A stretch of 64,000 bases of DNA from JACVRW01 sp963734365 (lineage in GTDB: Bacteria > Actinomycetota > Thermoleophilia > Solirubrobacterales > Thermoleophilaceae): the NCBI GenBank assembly GCA_963734365.1, contig CAVTGV010000003.1:62001-126000 (forward strand), in the 5' to 3' direction. Shown here one piece after another: positions 25,579 to 34,213 of the stretch (position 1 is its first letter; the number at the start of each line of letters is the position of its first letter). The translations under genes were made by a program, and so were the position numbers. The notes beneath the pieces are model-generated. The model worked only from the letters and a program-made list of their open reading frames with translations. It did not search any database and was not told where the DNA came from.

Positions 25579-26667
25579 CTAGCCCAGGGCCGTCTCGAGC
25601 GCGCGCAGCAGGCGATCGGTGGCGACGGCGTCACGGACCGTGGCCCGCACGTGGTCGTCCGCGCCCAGCGGCCCGCCCGGGGCGACGATCACGCCCTGGT
25701 CACGGAGCCTGCGCGCCAGCAGGGAGCCGCTCAGCCCCGGCGCAGCCAGCCAGATGAAGTTGGCCTGGGACGGCGTGGCGTCGATCGCCAGTTCACGCAG
25801 GCCGTCGAGCAGGCGCGCCCGCTCGCGCGCGACCGCATCCCGGCGGCGCTCGATCTCGGCGTCGCCGGTCCGGAGCGCGTGCTCCACGGCCGCCTGCGTC
25901 AGGGCGTTGACCCCGAGCACGGGGGCGATGGCGGCGAGCAGCTTGGCGTCCGAGGAGACCGCGTAGCCGGCACGTAGTCCCGAGAGGCCGTAGACCTTCG
26001 AGAAGGTCCGCACCACCAATAGCCGGGGGAAGGCGTCCACCAGGCGCAGGCAGGCGTCCACCGGCTCGGCCTCCTGGAAGTGAACGAGCGCCTCGTCGAG
26101 CAGGACGTGAACGCTGTCGGGGAGGGCCGCCATCAGCTCCCCCAGCGCCTCGGCGGTCATGTGCTCACCCGTGGGGTCGTTGGGGTTGCAGATCACGAGC
26201 GCGCGCGTGGCCGGCGTCACCGCGTCGAGCAGCGCCGCGCGGTCCACCGCCACGGGCGTGGCGTAGGCGTGCGCCGCCATCAGCGGATAGAGAGGATAGG
26301 AGGGCCAGGGCATCAGCAGCTCATCGCCTCGGCCGAGCAGGGCCATCGCCGCCGACTGCAGCAGCTCGGCGGCGCCGTTGCCGACAGCGATCCGCTCAGG
26401 CGCCACGCCGTGCCGCTCGGCCAGCAGCCGGCGCGCGGCGGAGGCGTGGCGGTCCGGATAGCCGTTCACGCGGCCGCGGGCTCTCGCGATGGCCGCGTTC
26501 ACGATCTCGGAGTGCGGCAGGTCGGGCCACTCGGTGCCCGACAGGTCGAGGTCGGGCACCCGCTCGAGGGCGAGGCGGCGCTCGCGGTGGCGCCGCTCGC
26601 GCGCCGCGCGGTTGAGCTCGTCGGGATCGAGGTCGTCGAACTGGCGGTAGTAGTCGCGAAAGCCCAC
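25579..26667 (-). CDS. Class I/II aminotransferase, histidinol-phosphate aminotransferase-like
   Basis: The 362-residue PLP enzyme has an N-terminal YPDRHASAARRLLAERHGV block and GNGAAELL, which resembles the HisC phosphate-binding GSDE region. It also has CNPNDPTGEHM, DEALVHF and the PLP lysine in RTFSKVYGLSGLRAGY. HisC and CobD proteins share this pattern, so histidinol phosphate is only one option. GTG 26667 is the best start; a small membrane protein lies just upstream. Confidence 0.82.
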   Translation of the reverse strand: MGFRDYYRQFDDLDPDELNRAARERRHRERRLALERVPDLDLSGTEWPDLPHSEIVNAAIARARGRVNGYPDRHASAARRLLAERHGVAPERIAVGNGAAELLQSAAMALLGRGDELLMPWPSYPLYPLMAAHAYATPVAVDRAALLDAVTPATRALVICNPNDPTGEHMTAEALGELMAALPDSVHVLLDEALVHFQEAEPVDACLRLVDAFPRLLVVRTFSKVYGLSGLRAGYAVSSDAKLLAAIAPVLGVNALTQAAVEHALRTGDAEIERRRDAVARERARLLDGLRELAIDATPSQANFIWLAAPGLSGSLLARRLRDQGVIVAPGGPLGADDHVRATVRDAVATDRLLRALETALG

Positions 26668-26675
26668 GAGGGCCC

Positions 26676-27152
26676 TCAGTCGCTCGGCGCGAGGCTCGGA
26701 CCCGGGCCCTGGATGATCAGGAACCAGACCGCGAACACCACCAGGGCCACGCCCACGCAGACCGCGAAGATGCGCTCGAGCGCGCCGCGTTCCTGGCGAT
26801 AGCCGGCGGCGCGCCGCACGAGCTTCCAGGCGTGGTCGACGCGCTTGCCCGCAGCCATGGTGAGCATCAGCGACGCCAGGCAGCCCAGCAGGATCGTGGC
26901 GATCCCCGCCGTCACGTAGCCGGTCAGATAGTCGACCTGTGAGCCGATCCACAGCCAGGCGAGCGGCTGGGGGCCGAACAGCGACAGGCACAGCAGGACC
27001 TCGACCGCCAGGAGGCCCACCGCGAGCACGTCGTCGAAGCGCCGCCGCCGCTCCGAAGAGGGAGCCGCGTCGTCGCTCCAGCGCACCGGCGCTGTGCCCG
27101 GCCGGCGCCCGACGAAGAGGCCGCCCGTATCGGTGGGATCGTTGCTGGCCAG
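26676..27152 (-). CDS. Small membrane protein of unknown function
   Basis: I do not recognise the family. From GTG 27086 it has 136 residues with three or four hydrophobic helices (VLAVGLLAVEVLLCLSLFG, the GIATILLGCLASLMLTMA region, and FAVCVGVALVVFAVWFLII). In-frame coding sequence continues upstream to a CTG at 27152 (SNDPTDTGGLFVGRRPGTAP), preceded by GAGGA, so the longer form may be real. The gene lies between hisC-like and fadD on the same strand. Confidence 0.65.
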   Translation of the reverse strand: MASNDPTDTGGLFVGRRPGTAPVRWSDDAAPSSERRRRFDDVLAVGLLAVEVLLCLSLFGPQPLAWLWIGSQVDYLTGYVTAGIATILLGCLASLMLTMAAGKRVDHAWKLVRRAAGYRQERGALERIFAVCVGVALVVFAVWFLIIQGPGPSLAPSD

Positions 27153-27179
27153 TGTCCTCAGGGTAGTGGGAGCCCGGCG

Positions 27180-28997
27180 TCAGCGGGCGCGGGCGTAGAC
27201 GTCCTCGATCACGCCCTCGAACTTCTCGTGCACCACGTTGCGCTTGACCTTGAGCGTCGGGGTGAGCTCGCCGGTCTCCTGTGACAGGTCGTGGTCGAGG
27301 ATCTCGAACCGCTTGACCTGCTCCACCGGACCCACGTGCGAGTTCACGTCGTCGAGCACCTTCTGAACCTCGGCCTGGACTCGCTCGTCGGCGCGCAGCG
27401 CCTCGATCGAGTCGTCCTCGAGCCCCAGCGACTGCGCCAGCGCCGGCAACTCCTCGGGATCGAGCGTGACCAGCGCGATCAGGTACGGGCGGCGGTCGCC
27501 CACCACCACCGCCTGGGAGATCCAGCGGTTCTGCTTGAGTCCGTTCTCGAGGTTGGCCGGCGTGATGTTCTTGCCGCCGGCGGTGATGATGATGTCCTTC
27601 TTGCGGCCCGTGATGTAGAGGAATCCGTCCTCGTCGAGCCGGCCCAGGTCGCCCGTGTGCAGCCAGCCGTCCTCGAGTGTCTCGGCGGTGGCGCCCTCGT
27701 TCTTGTAGTAGCCCTGGAAGATGTTCGGTCCCTTGACCAGCACCTCGCCGTCGCCGGCGATCTTCACCTCCACGCCGAACATGGGCTTGCCCACGGAGCC
27801 GAAGCGGAACTGGTTGCCGTCGGGCCGGTTGACCGTGGCGCTCGTCGCCGTTTCGGTCATTCCGTAGCCCTCCATCACCGGCACGCCGCAGGCGTAGAAG
27901 AACTCGAGGATCTCGGGCGCGATCGGGGCGGCGCCGGTCACGCACTCGCGGATGTTCTGGCCGAACAGGCCGCGGACGTTCTTGAACAGCTTCTCCTCGG
28001 CCTGGTCGAAGCCCGCCTCGAGCTCCGCGGGCACCTCCTGGCCGGCCTCGCGCATCATGCGCACCTTCACGCCCACCTGCACCGCCTGGCGCAGCTGCTC
28101 CGGGTCCTCCACCGAGCTCGTGGCCAGCGTGTAGATCTTCTCGAACATGCGCGGCACCGAGGGGAAGTAGCTCGGGTTCAGCTGCGCGATGTCGGCGATG
28201 ATCATCTTGGGGTCGCGGGACCAGTAGGCCAGCGTCACGCCCAGCTCGAACGACGCGAACTGGATCAGGATCGCGAACGCGTGGGCGAGGGGCAGGAAGA
28301 GGTAGGACGAGTCGCCCTCCTCGAGCACGCTCTGGGCCACCACGGCGTCGGTGATGGCCCGGTAGTTGCGGTGCGAGAGGAGGCAGCCCTTGGGAGGCCC
28401 GGTGGTGCCGGAGGTGTAGATGTAGAGACAGATGTCCTCGGGGGTGACGGCCTCGTAGCGCGCCCGCCACTCGGACTCGTCACGCGCGGCGCCGCGCTCG
28501 CGCAGGGCTTCGAGCGAGATCGCGTCGTCGCCCAGGTCCACGCCGGACGGGTCGATCACGATGATGTGGCGCAGCTCCGGGCACTGCTCGCGGACCTCGC
28601 GTACCTTGGCCAGCTGCTCCGCGTCCTCCACGAACACCGCCCGCGAATCGGAGTGGTGGAGCACGTACTGGCATTCCTCGGGCGAGTTGGTCTGGTAGAT
28701 CGTGACCAGCGTGGCGCCGGCGGAGAGGATGCCGAAGCAGGCGTCGGTCCACTCCGGACGGGTATGGGCGAGGATCGAGACCTTCTCGCCCCGCTCGACT
28801 CCGAGGTCTGCCAGTCCCAGCGCCACCTCGCGCACCGCCTTGCCGAGCTCGGCGTAGGAGATGTCGACCCACTCTTCACCGACCTTGTGCCGCTGGGCCG
28901 GCCGGTCGGCGTACTTCTTCACCGCCAGCGGCAGCAGGTCGGCGATGGTCTTCGAGCCCGTGCCCTCCGCGGCGACCCGGGCGGTCACTGCTTCCAT
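27180..28997 (-). CDS. Long-chain acyl-CoA synthetase (FadD15-like)
   Basis: The 605-residue adenylate-forming enzyme has the ATP/AMP motifs YTSGTTGPPKGCLLSH, GYGMTETATSATVN and YITGRKKDIIITAGGKNITP. The pattern WLHTGDLGRLDEDGFLYITG is that of long-chain AMP-binding ligases. It activates fatty acids to acyl-CoA through acyl-AMP in the cytoplasm or at the membrane. Nothing downstream fixes its pathway. Confidence 0.92.
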   Translation of the reverse strand: MEAVTARVAAEGTGSKTIADLLPLAVKKYADRPAQRHKVGEEWVDISYAELGKAVREVALGLADLGVERGEKVSILAHTRPEWTDACFGILSAGATLVTIYQTNSPEECQYVLHHSDSRAVFVEDAEQLAKVREVREQCPELRHIIVIDPSGVDLGDDAISLEALRERGAARDESEWRARYEAVTPEDICLYIYTSGTTGPPKGCLLSHRNYRAITDAVVAQSVLEEGDSSYLFLPLAHAFAILIQFASFELGVTLAYWSRDPKMIIADIAQLNPSYFPSVPRMFEKIYTLATSSVEDPEQLRQAVQVGVKVRMMREAGQEVPAELEAGFDQAEEKLFKNVRGLFGQNIRECVTGAAPIAPEILEFFYACGVPVMEGYGMTETATSATVNRPDGNQFRFGSVGKPMFGVEVKIAGDGEVLVKGPNIFQGYYKNEGATAETLEDGWLHTGDLGRLDEDGFLYITGRKKDIIITAGGKNITPANLENGLKQNRWISQAVVVGDRRPYLIALVTLDPEELPALAQSLGLEDDSIEALRADERVQAEVQKVLDDVNSHVGPVEQVKRFEILDHDLSQETGELTPTLKVKRNVVHEKFEGVIEDVYARAR

Positions 28998-29104
28998 TCC
29001 TCTTCCCCTTCTCCGAAGCGACGTTGGCCACGGAGCCAGGCCGCGGCCCGGCCGATTCTATGGGGAGAAGAGGGGCGGGGCCACTCGTAGGCCCGCCTGG
29101 ATGT

Positions 29105-29281
29105 CTAGGCCTTGGCCGGTTCCTTGTGCCGCTTCGCCTGCTTGAGGCTGTTGCTGAAGAGGGTCTTGTCGATCCGACCCTGGAAGATCGGGACGCCCAG
29201 TTCCATGCACTTCGAGATGACCTCGCGACGGTGCATTCCCGCCTCTCGGCCTAGCTCGGTGGGCGTCAAGTGGATCGCCAT
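29105..29281 (-). CDS. Conserved-looking small protein (58 residues)
   Basis: Translation from ATG 29281 gives a short basic protein whose middle (TPTELGREAGMHRREVISKC then MELGVPIFQGRIDKTLF) looks like a small helical domain similar in style to IF-2 N-terminal or helix-turn-helix modules. GAGGAGG about 10 bases upstream is a strong ribosome-binding site and supports this start over the GTG/ATG at 29353. The family is not recognised and the function is unknown. Confidence 0.65.
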   Translation of the reverse strand: MAIHLTPTELGREAGMHRREVISKCMELGVPIFQGRIDKTLFSNSLKQAKRHKEPAKA

Positions 29282-29386
29282 GTACTGCTTCCTCCTCGTC
29301 GCTGTCTGCGGTACCACTGAGAGTATCGGTTGGGCCAGTCGGCGCAACCACAATTCCTGCCGGTTTGTAGGACCTCCGGCCAGGCC

Positions 29387-30145
29387 TCAGATCGGGTTCG
29401 GCACGTCGACGAAACGGTGCGAGATTCCGAAGCGCTTGGCCACCAGCTCGCCCAGTCGACGCACGCCGAAGGTCTCGGTTGCGTAGTGGCCCGCGGCGAT
29501 GAAATGGACGTTGTTCTCGAGGGCGTCGGCCATCACGTGCTCGGCGGGCTCGCCGGTGAGGAAGGCGTCCAGACCCGACGTGATCGCATCGGCGAGCGTC
29601 GACGCCGCCCCGCCCGACAGTACGCCCACGCTGTGGACGATCTCCGGTCCACCGTCCCAGATGAACGGCGGTCGCCCGAAGACGCGCTCGCAGCGCTCGC
29701 GCAACTCGGCAAAGGCGAGCCCCTCCGGCGAGCGGCCGACAAAGCCGATCTTGCGACCCTGGTGCTCCCCGAAGGATTCCCCCCTCTCCAGGCCGAGGGC
29801 GTCGCAGATCAGGGCGTTGTTGCCCACCTCGGGATGAGCGTCGAGCGGCAGGTGGTATCCGGCGAGGGAGATGTCGCTCTCGAACAGGATCTCCAGGCGA
29901 CGGCGCATGGCCGGCGAGATCGTGCGGGGTTGGAAGTCCCAGAACAGACCGTGGTGGGTGATCACGAGCTGCGCGCCCGCCTCGGCGGCCCGTGAGAACA
30001 GCTCGCGCTGGGCGGACACGCCCGTCACCACCAGCTCGACCTCGGCTGCCCCCGGTACCTGCAGGCCGTTCGGGCCGTAGTCGTCGAAGCCGTCCACGTC
30101 GAGAAATTCGTCGAGAAACTCGATGATCCGATCGCGCTCCGCCAC
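29387..30145 (-). CDS. Nif3-like dinuclear metal center protein
   Basis: The 252-residue protein belongs to the Nif3/GTP cyclohydrolase I type 2 (YbgI) family. Metal-binding histidines are in VITHHGLFWD and GYHLPLDAHPEVGNNALI, and the C-terminal HFIAAGHYATETFGVRRLGE is conserved. Family members form hexameric toroids with two metals per subunit; the cellular function is poorly defined. GTG 30145 matches the family N-terminus, although the frame is open upstream. Confidence 0.9.
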   Translation of the reverse strand: MAERDRIIEFLDEFLDVDGFDDYGPNGLQVPGAAEVELVVTGVSAQRELFSRAAEAGAQLVITHHGLFWDFQPRTISPAMRRRLEILFESDISLAGYHLPLDAHPEVGNNALICDALGLERGESFGEHQGRKIGFVGRSPEGLAFAELRERCERVFGRPPFIWDGGPEIVHSVGVLSGGAASTLADAITSGLDAFLTGEPAEHVMADALENNVHFIAAGHYATETFGVRRLGELVAKRFGISHRFVDVPNPI

Positions 30146-30161
30146 CGAAGGAACCCTATTA

Positions 30162-30179
30162 CGGCCCGTTTTTGGGCCG
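30162..30179. promoter_or_regulatory. Short palindrome in the Nif3/sigma-factor intergenic region
   Basis: CGGCCC and GGGCCG flank GTTTTT, giving a perfect six-base-pair dyad upstream of the Nif3-like start and 85 bases before the ECF sigma gene. It could be an operator. It is too short to be convincing as a terminator and lies between divergent genes. Confidence 0.4.
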
Positions 30180-30263
30180 GACGAAAAACGGGGTAGGCAG
30201 ATTTCGAACTGAAGCTTTGGGGGTACGTTGCCGATCACGAGGATCAGGCAGGGGAATTCAGGG

Positions 30264-31637
30264 ATGACCATCACCCGCTGTGAAGTTGCCGACCGCGACC
30301 TGGTCGCCGCCGTGCGCGGTGGAGACGAGGCTGCCTTCGACGAGCTCTACACCCGCTACCGGCCCCAGATCGCCGCGCACCTGCGCGGAATGCTGCGCGA
30401 CGACGGCCGGGCGGAGGACGTGACCCAGGAGGCCTTCCTGTCCGCGCTGCGGCGTATGCGCGAGACCGACGGAGAGCTCGACTTCCGGCCCTGGATCTAC
30501 CAGATCGCCCACAACGCGGCGATCGACTCCCACCGGCGCTCCACGCGTGCCGAGGAGATCTCGATGGACGCCGAGACGGGCCTGCGAAAGTCCGACCGCG
30601 CGCGGCTCGTGGGGGGAACGCTCCCGGAGTCGGCGCTGATCGCCAAGGAGCGTCTCGATCACCTGCGCGGCGCCTTCGACGAGCTGCCCGAAGTGCAGGC
30701 GCGCGTGCTCGTGATGCGCGACGTGGACGGACTCTCCTATCGCGAGATCGGAGAGCGTCTCCACATGGGCCGTCCGGCCGTGGAGCGAACGCTGCTGGGC
30801 GCCCGCACCCGCCTCGAGAGCGAGTACGAGCAGCTCTCCGAGGGCCGGCGCTGCGCGCTCGCGCGCGGTGCCATCGTGCGCCTCGCCGAGGGCGAGGGGG
30901 CGCGCGGCGACGAGTACCGGCTCGCGCGCCACGCGCGGCGCTGCAGCCTCTGCCGGCGCCTGGCCCGCGAGATGGGTGTCGAGCCGCTCCAGCCCACCAC
31001 CCTGCGCCAGAAGCTCGCCGGTCTGCTGCCATTGCCCTGGACCCTTTCCACCGGTGGAGGCGGCGCGGGCGCGCTCGGCGGGCTGGCCTCCGAGCGCGTG
31101 GCGGCACTGGTGGCCGCGGTGGCCATCGCCGGCGCGGGCGGAGCGGCGCTCGAGGTGACCCGCGACAACGGACCCCCGGCCGATCGTCAGACCGGCAAGA
31201 GCGCGGCCGCGCTCACCGGCGCTCCGGTCGAGAGAGGCGCGGGCCAGCCCGGCCCGACCGCTTCTCGCAACGTGTCCCGCTCCCGCAGGCCGGGTCAGCC
31301 GGCGCGCCGTAGGGCCGAGCGCCGTCGCCGCTCCGGCGGCACCCAGGCGGGCCCCGCAACGGGAGCGCCCCAGCTGCAGGACGCGGGCGCCGCGCAATCC
31401 CCGCCGCCCGCCGGCCCCTCCCAGCCGGCCCCGGCCGGCTCGCTGCCGACCCAGGCCGCCCCCGCGCCGAAGGTGCAGGTGCCCGCCGTGAAGGCGCCGC
31501 AGCTGCCCGTCCCGCAGGTCGGGACCCCGGCCCCGGGTGAGACGCTGCCGCCCGTGACGGTGCCGCAGCCGGCACCCCCCGTCGTGAACGACACGGTTGA
31601 GGGAGTCCGGGACACGGTCAACGGCCTGGTTCCCTGA
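30264..31637 (+). CDS. ECF sigma factor fused to zinc-finger, membrane helix and Pro-rich tail
   Basis: A 457-residue protein. Residues 1-175 are a normal ECF sigma: region 2 (DELYTRYRPQIAAHLRGML, DVTQEAFLSAL, then DFRPWIYQIAHNAAID) and region 4 (ELPEVQARVLVMRDVDGLSY, then REIGERLHMGRPAVERTL). A zinc-finger-like H223-x3-C227-x2-C230 follows, as in anti-sigma zf-HC2 domains. A hydrophobic segment at about 279-298 and a 150-residue Pro/Ala-rich tail come last. The layout implies a sigma tethered to the membrane with its own anti-sigma-like part. AGGGG before ATG 30264 supports this start. Confidence 0.88.
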   Translation: MTITRCEVADRDLVAAVRGGDEAAFDELYTRYRPQIAAHLRGMLRDDGRAEDVTQEAFLSALRRMRETDGELDFRPWIYQIAHNAAIDSHRRSTRAEEISMDAETGLRKSDRARLVGGTLPESALIAKERLDHLRGAFDELPEVQARVLVMRDVDGLSYREIGERLHMGRPAVERTLLGARTRLESEYEQLSEGRRCALARGAIVRLAEGEGARGDEYRLARHARRCSLCRRLAREMGVEPLQPTTLRQKLAGLLPLPWTLSTGGGGAGALGGLASERVAALVAAVAIAGAGGAALEVTRDNGPPADRQTGKSAAALTGAPVERGAGQPGPTASRNVSRSRRPGQPARRRAERRRRSGGTQAGPATGAPQLQDAGAAQSPPPAGPSQPAPAGSLPTQAAPAPKVQVPAVKAPQLPVPQVGTPAPGETLPPVTVPQPAPPVVNDTVEGVRDTVNGLVP

Positions 31638-31676
31638 GCCAGACGGCGCGCCGGGCGCAGGTAACCTGCCCCTGCG

Positions 31677-31931
31677 ATGGCCGCCGACCGCAGCCGGACC
31701 GAGGGCGACGAGTTCCTCGAGACCCTCATGGACACGAGCCTCTACTCGATGGGGGCTTTCTTCTCCGATCAGCACCCGGACCTCGTCGACGAGGTGATCA
31801 CGCAGAGCGAGGCGATCGAGGAGGCCGGGCTCGCCAACTACGCCGAGGCCCATGAGATGACGCTCGAGGCCTGCTTCGAGACGCTCCTGACCGGCCTGGC
31901 GGTGCGCTACTACAACGCCGTCGCGGCCTGA
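31677..31931 (+). CDS. Small acidic hypothetical protein
   Basis: An 84-residue acidic, mostly helical sequence (LMDTSLYSMGAFFSDQHPDL, then EEAGLANYAEAHEMTLEACF). I do not recognise it. Codon usage fits neighbouring genes, and the stop is two bases before the next ATG, which suggests an operon with the flavoprotein gene. Confidence 0.55.
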   Translation: MAADRSRTEGDEFLETLMDTSLYSMGAFFSDQHPDLVDEVITQSEAIEEAGLANYAEAHEMTLEACFETLLTGLAVRYYNAVAA

Positions 31932-31932
31932 G

Positions 31933-33012
31933 ATGGCCCCTTCCGCCACCGCGGCGGCCGAGGTCGTGGTGGTCGGGGCGGGAATCGTGGGGCTGTCCAC
32001 CGCCTACGCGCTCGCCGAGCGCGGCGTGGACTTCCGGGTGTTCGAGGGCGCCCGGCCCGGCGCGGGGCAGTCGGCAGGGCGCACCCGCATCTTCCGTCAC
32101 GCGCACCGGCGCCCGGAGCTGGTGCGCCTGGCCGCCGAGTCGCGGGCCATCTGGGAGGAATGGCAGGAGCGTCTGGACGTGCAGCTGCTCGGCCGCCAGG
32201 GCCTTGTGGTCACCGGCTCCCACGCCCCTGACCTGGAGACCATGCTTGTGGCGGAGGGCCTGCCCGCACGGCTGCTCGACCCGGCCGATCGGCAGCGTGT
32301 GCTGCCGATCATGGGACCGGTGGAGGCGCCCGCCGTGCTCGACGAGCTGGCCGGCCCCACCGATGTCCGCGCGGCCATCGCCACCTTGGCGGCCGCGCTC
32401 GGCGACCGCCTGAGCGCCGGCCAGGTGTTCCGGGTCGATCCGGGCGAGCCCGCGGTGGTGGAGACCTCCGAGGGGATCTGGCACGCCGAGCGAGTGGTGA
32501 TCTGCGCGGGGGTCGGCATCCGCGAGCTGGCTCCGGCCGCGGGTTTCCACGTCCCGGTGTCCGTGGGCTGTCACGTACGGGCGAGCTTTCCGCTGCGCGA
32601 TCCGTCGCTGGCCGGCCGGCTGCCCTGTCTCCAGGAGCAGAGCGGCGACCACTGCGAGATGGTCTACGCCTCCCCGGTGCCCGGGGCCCCGCTCTACGGC
32701 GTGGGCCTCGTCGGCGACGATGCCGAGGTCTCGCTCGAAGCCGGCCGGGAGGCGGGGGTGGCGTCGATGGTGTCCCGGATCGCCGCGTACGTGCGGGAGG
32801 CCCTGCCCGGCCTCGACCCGGAGCCGGCCGAGCTCAGGCTGTGCCTGACCACGATGCTCCCCGAGGGTGACGACACGTGCCGGGTGTGGGAGAACGGCTC
32901 GGTGCTCGCCGTGGCGGGCGACAACCTCTTCAAGTTCGGCCCACTGCTGGGAAGACGCCTCGCCGCGGCCGCGCTGGGCGAGGGCCTGCTGGACCTCACA
33001 CGCGCGTCGTGA
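31933..33012 (+). CDS. FAD-dependent oxidoreductase, sarcosine oxidase-like (DAO family)
   Basis: The 359-residue flavoprotein begins with a Rossmann FAD-binding motif (VVVVGAGIVGLSTAYALAER) and continues with SAGRTRIFRHAHRRPELVRL, close in pattern to monomeric sarcosine and N-methyl-amino-acid oxidases. The covalent-flavin cysteine region cannot be assigned by eye. Sarcosine oxidases release formaldehyde, which could feed the H4MPT pathway encoded 11 kb away; that link is speculation. Confidence 0.8.
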   Translation: MAPSATAAAEVVVVGAGIVGLSTAYALAERGVDFRVFEGARPGAGQSAGRTRIFRHAHRRPELVRLAAESRAIWEEWQERLDVQLLGRQGLVVTGSHAPDLETMLVAEGLPARLLDPADRQRVLPIMGPVEAPAVLDELAGPTDVRAAIATLAAALGDRLSAGQVFRVDPGEPAVVETSEGIWHAERVVICAGVGIRELAPAAGFHVPVSVGCHVRASFPLRDPSLAGRLPCLQEQSGDHCEMVYASPVPGAPLYGVGLVGDDAEVSLEAGREAGVASMVSRIAAYVREALPGLDPEPAELRLCLTTMLPEGDDTCRVWENGSVLAVAGDNLFKFGPLLGRRLAAAALGEGLLDLTRAS

Positions 33013-33013
33013 C

Positions 33014-33568
33014 CTAGACGGACGATTCCACGGGCGTGTCGACCTCACGGATCAGAGCCTCGAGCAGGTCGTACAGGCGCTCGCCCAGCTCCGGCATCAC
33101 GAGCTCGTCGTCGGGGCTCAAGGCCAGCTCGGCGGTGGGCACCGGGAGCTCCTCGTCGAGCACGCGGGCGCCCGCGTGGCGCAGGACTTTACGCAACTCG
33201 GCCTGGGCCCAGACGGCCCCGAACAGGCCGGTGCTCGCGCCGATCACCGCCGCCGGCTGATCGCGCAGCGCGTTGTCGGGAAAAGGCCGCGAGGCCCAGT
33301 CGACGGCGTTCTTCAAGAGCCCCGGAATGGAGGCGTTGTACTCGGGTGTGCTGAAGAGCAACGCGTCGGCCGCGGCGATCTCGTCGCGCAGGTTCCGCAC
33401 GGAGGGCGGCGGATCGGTCTCGTGGTCCTCGTCGAAGGGCGGGATCTGCGCCAGCTCCCGGTAGAGGTCGAGCTCCGCTCCGGGCGGCAGCGAACGGGCC
33501 GCCGCCCGGAGCAGACGGGAGTTGTACGAACCGCGCCTGAGCGATCCCGAGATGCCCAGGATGCGCAT
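33014..33568 (-). CDS. NAD(P)H-dependent FMN reductase
   Basis: This 184-residue flavodoxin-fold protein starts RILGISGSLRRGSYNSRLL, the phosphate-binding loop for FMN. It also has the family block FSTPEYNASIPGLLKNAVDW. It reduces FMN or quinone-like substrates with NAD(P)H. It converges with the flavoprotein gene, one base apart, and shares direction with the YceI gene. Confidence 0.9.
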   Translation of the reverse strand: MRILGISGSLRRGSYNSRLLRAAARSLPPGAELDLYRELAQIPPFDEDHETDPPPSVRNLRDEIAAADALLFSTPEYNASIPGLLKNAVDWASRPFPDNALRDQPAAVIGASTGLFGAVWAQAELRKVLRHAGARVLDEELPVPTAELALSPDDELVMPELGERLYDLLEALIREVDTPVESSV

Positions 33569-33572
33569 CGCC

Positions 33573-34127
33573 CTAGCCCTGTGACTCGTCAGCCGCCGAC
33601 AGCGCCAGATTCACGCTGAGCGTGACCTCGTAGTCGAGCGCGATGCCGCCGCCCGGCAGCTCCATCTGCCAGTCGAAGCCGAAGTCGCGGCGGTCGAAGG
33701 AGGTCTCGAGCTCGAGGCCGGCCTTTGTGCCTCCGGGACCGGGGCGAGGCTCGAACCACGTGCCGGTGGCCACCACCGGACGTGTGGTCTCGCGGATGGT
33801 GAGCTCACCCTCGACGCGGGCGCTGCCGTCCTCGGCAAGGTCCACGTTCGTCGACCGAAACGACACCGTGGGGTGGTTCTCGACGTCGAAGAACTCGGGG
33901 CCGAGCACGTGCGCCCGAAACTGGGGCGGGTTCTGGATGGAGATCGAATCCACGTTCGCGCCGCCCTCCAGCGACAGTCCGGAGTCGCCGGAGCGGAGGG
34001 TCGCCTCGACGTCGCTGAGGGTCCCGCGATAGTCGGACAGGCCCGAATAGCGGACGGCGAAGCCGAACGAGGAGTGGATCGGATCGGATACGTAGGTGCC
34101 CGAGAAGGGCTGCACTGCGGTGGTCAT
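33573..34127 (-). CDS. YceI family protein
   Basis: The 184-residue protein has the YceI lipocalin-like pattern: TYVSDPIHSSFGFAVRYSGL, DVENHPTVSFRSTNVDLAED, GELTIRETTRPVV and DRRDFGFDWQMELPGGGIAL. YceI proteins bind polyprenoid lipids in a beta-barrel; no signal peptide is seen, so this one may be cytoplasmic. ATG 34127 has AGGACCTCC-type spacing and the family start. It is transcribed divergently from a MarR gene with palindromic sites between. Confidence 0.88.
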   Translation of the reverse strand: MTTAVQPFSGTYVSDPIHSSFGFAVRYSGLSDYRGTLSDVEATLRSGDSGLSLEGGANVDSISIQNPPQFRAHVLGPEFFDVENHPTVSFRSTNVDLAEDGSARVEGELTIRETTRPVVATGTWFEPRPGPGGTKAGLELETSFDRRDFGFDWQMELPGGGIALDYEVTLSVNLALSAADESQG

Positions 34128-34145
34128 TCGAAGGACCTCCTGATA

Positions 34146-34175
34146 GTGGTTCGTAACCACAATGGTACACTACCA
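34146..34175. promoter_or_regulatory. Two palindromic operator-like sites between yceI and marR genes
   Basis: GTGGTTCGTAACCAC (34146-34160) is a perfect dyad around CGT. TGGTACACTACCA (34163-34175) is a second dyad around CAC. Their centres are 16 bases apart and they share the half-site TGGTW. They lie in the only AT-richer stretch between the divergent genes, so the MarR protein is the likely ligand, repressing itself and YceI. This assignment is inferred from symmetry and position. Confidence 0.7.
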
Positions 34176-34213
34176 GTATCGTGATGATGTGCGACGGCGT
34201 TAATCTCGACGAC

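Noticed and set aside
27291..29090. Open frame of about 600 codons opposite fadD
   Set aside because: It is the mirror of the acyl-CoA synthetase frame and has a His/Gly/Arg-rich composition typical of antisense translation.
30162..30179. Intrinsic terminator
   Set aside because: The hairpin lies between divergent start sites and so would end no gene; the loop rather than the tail holds the T-run.
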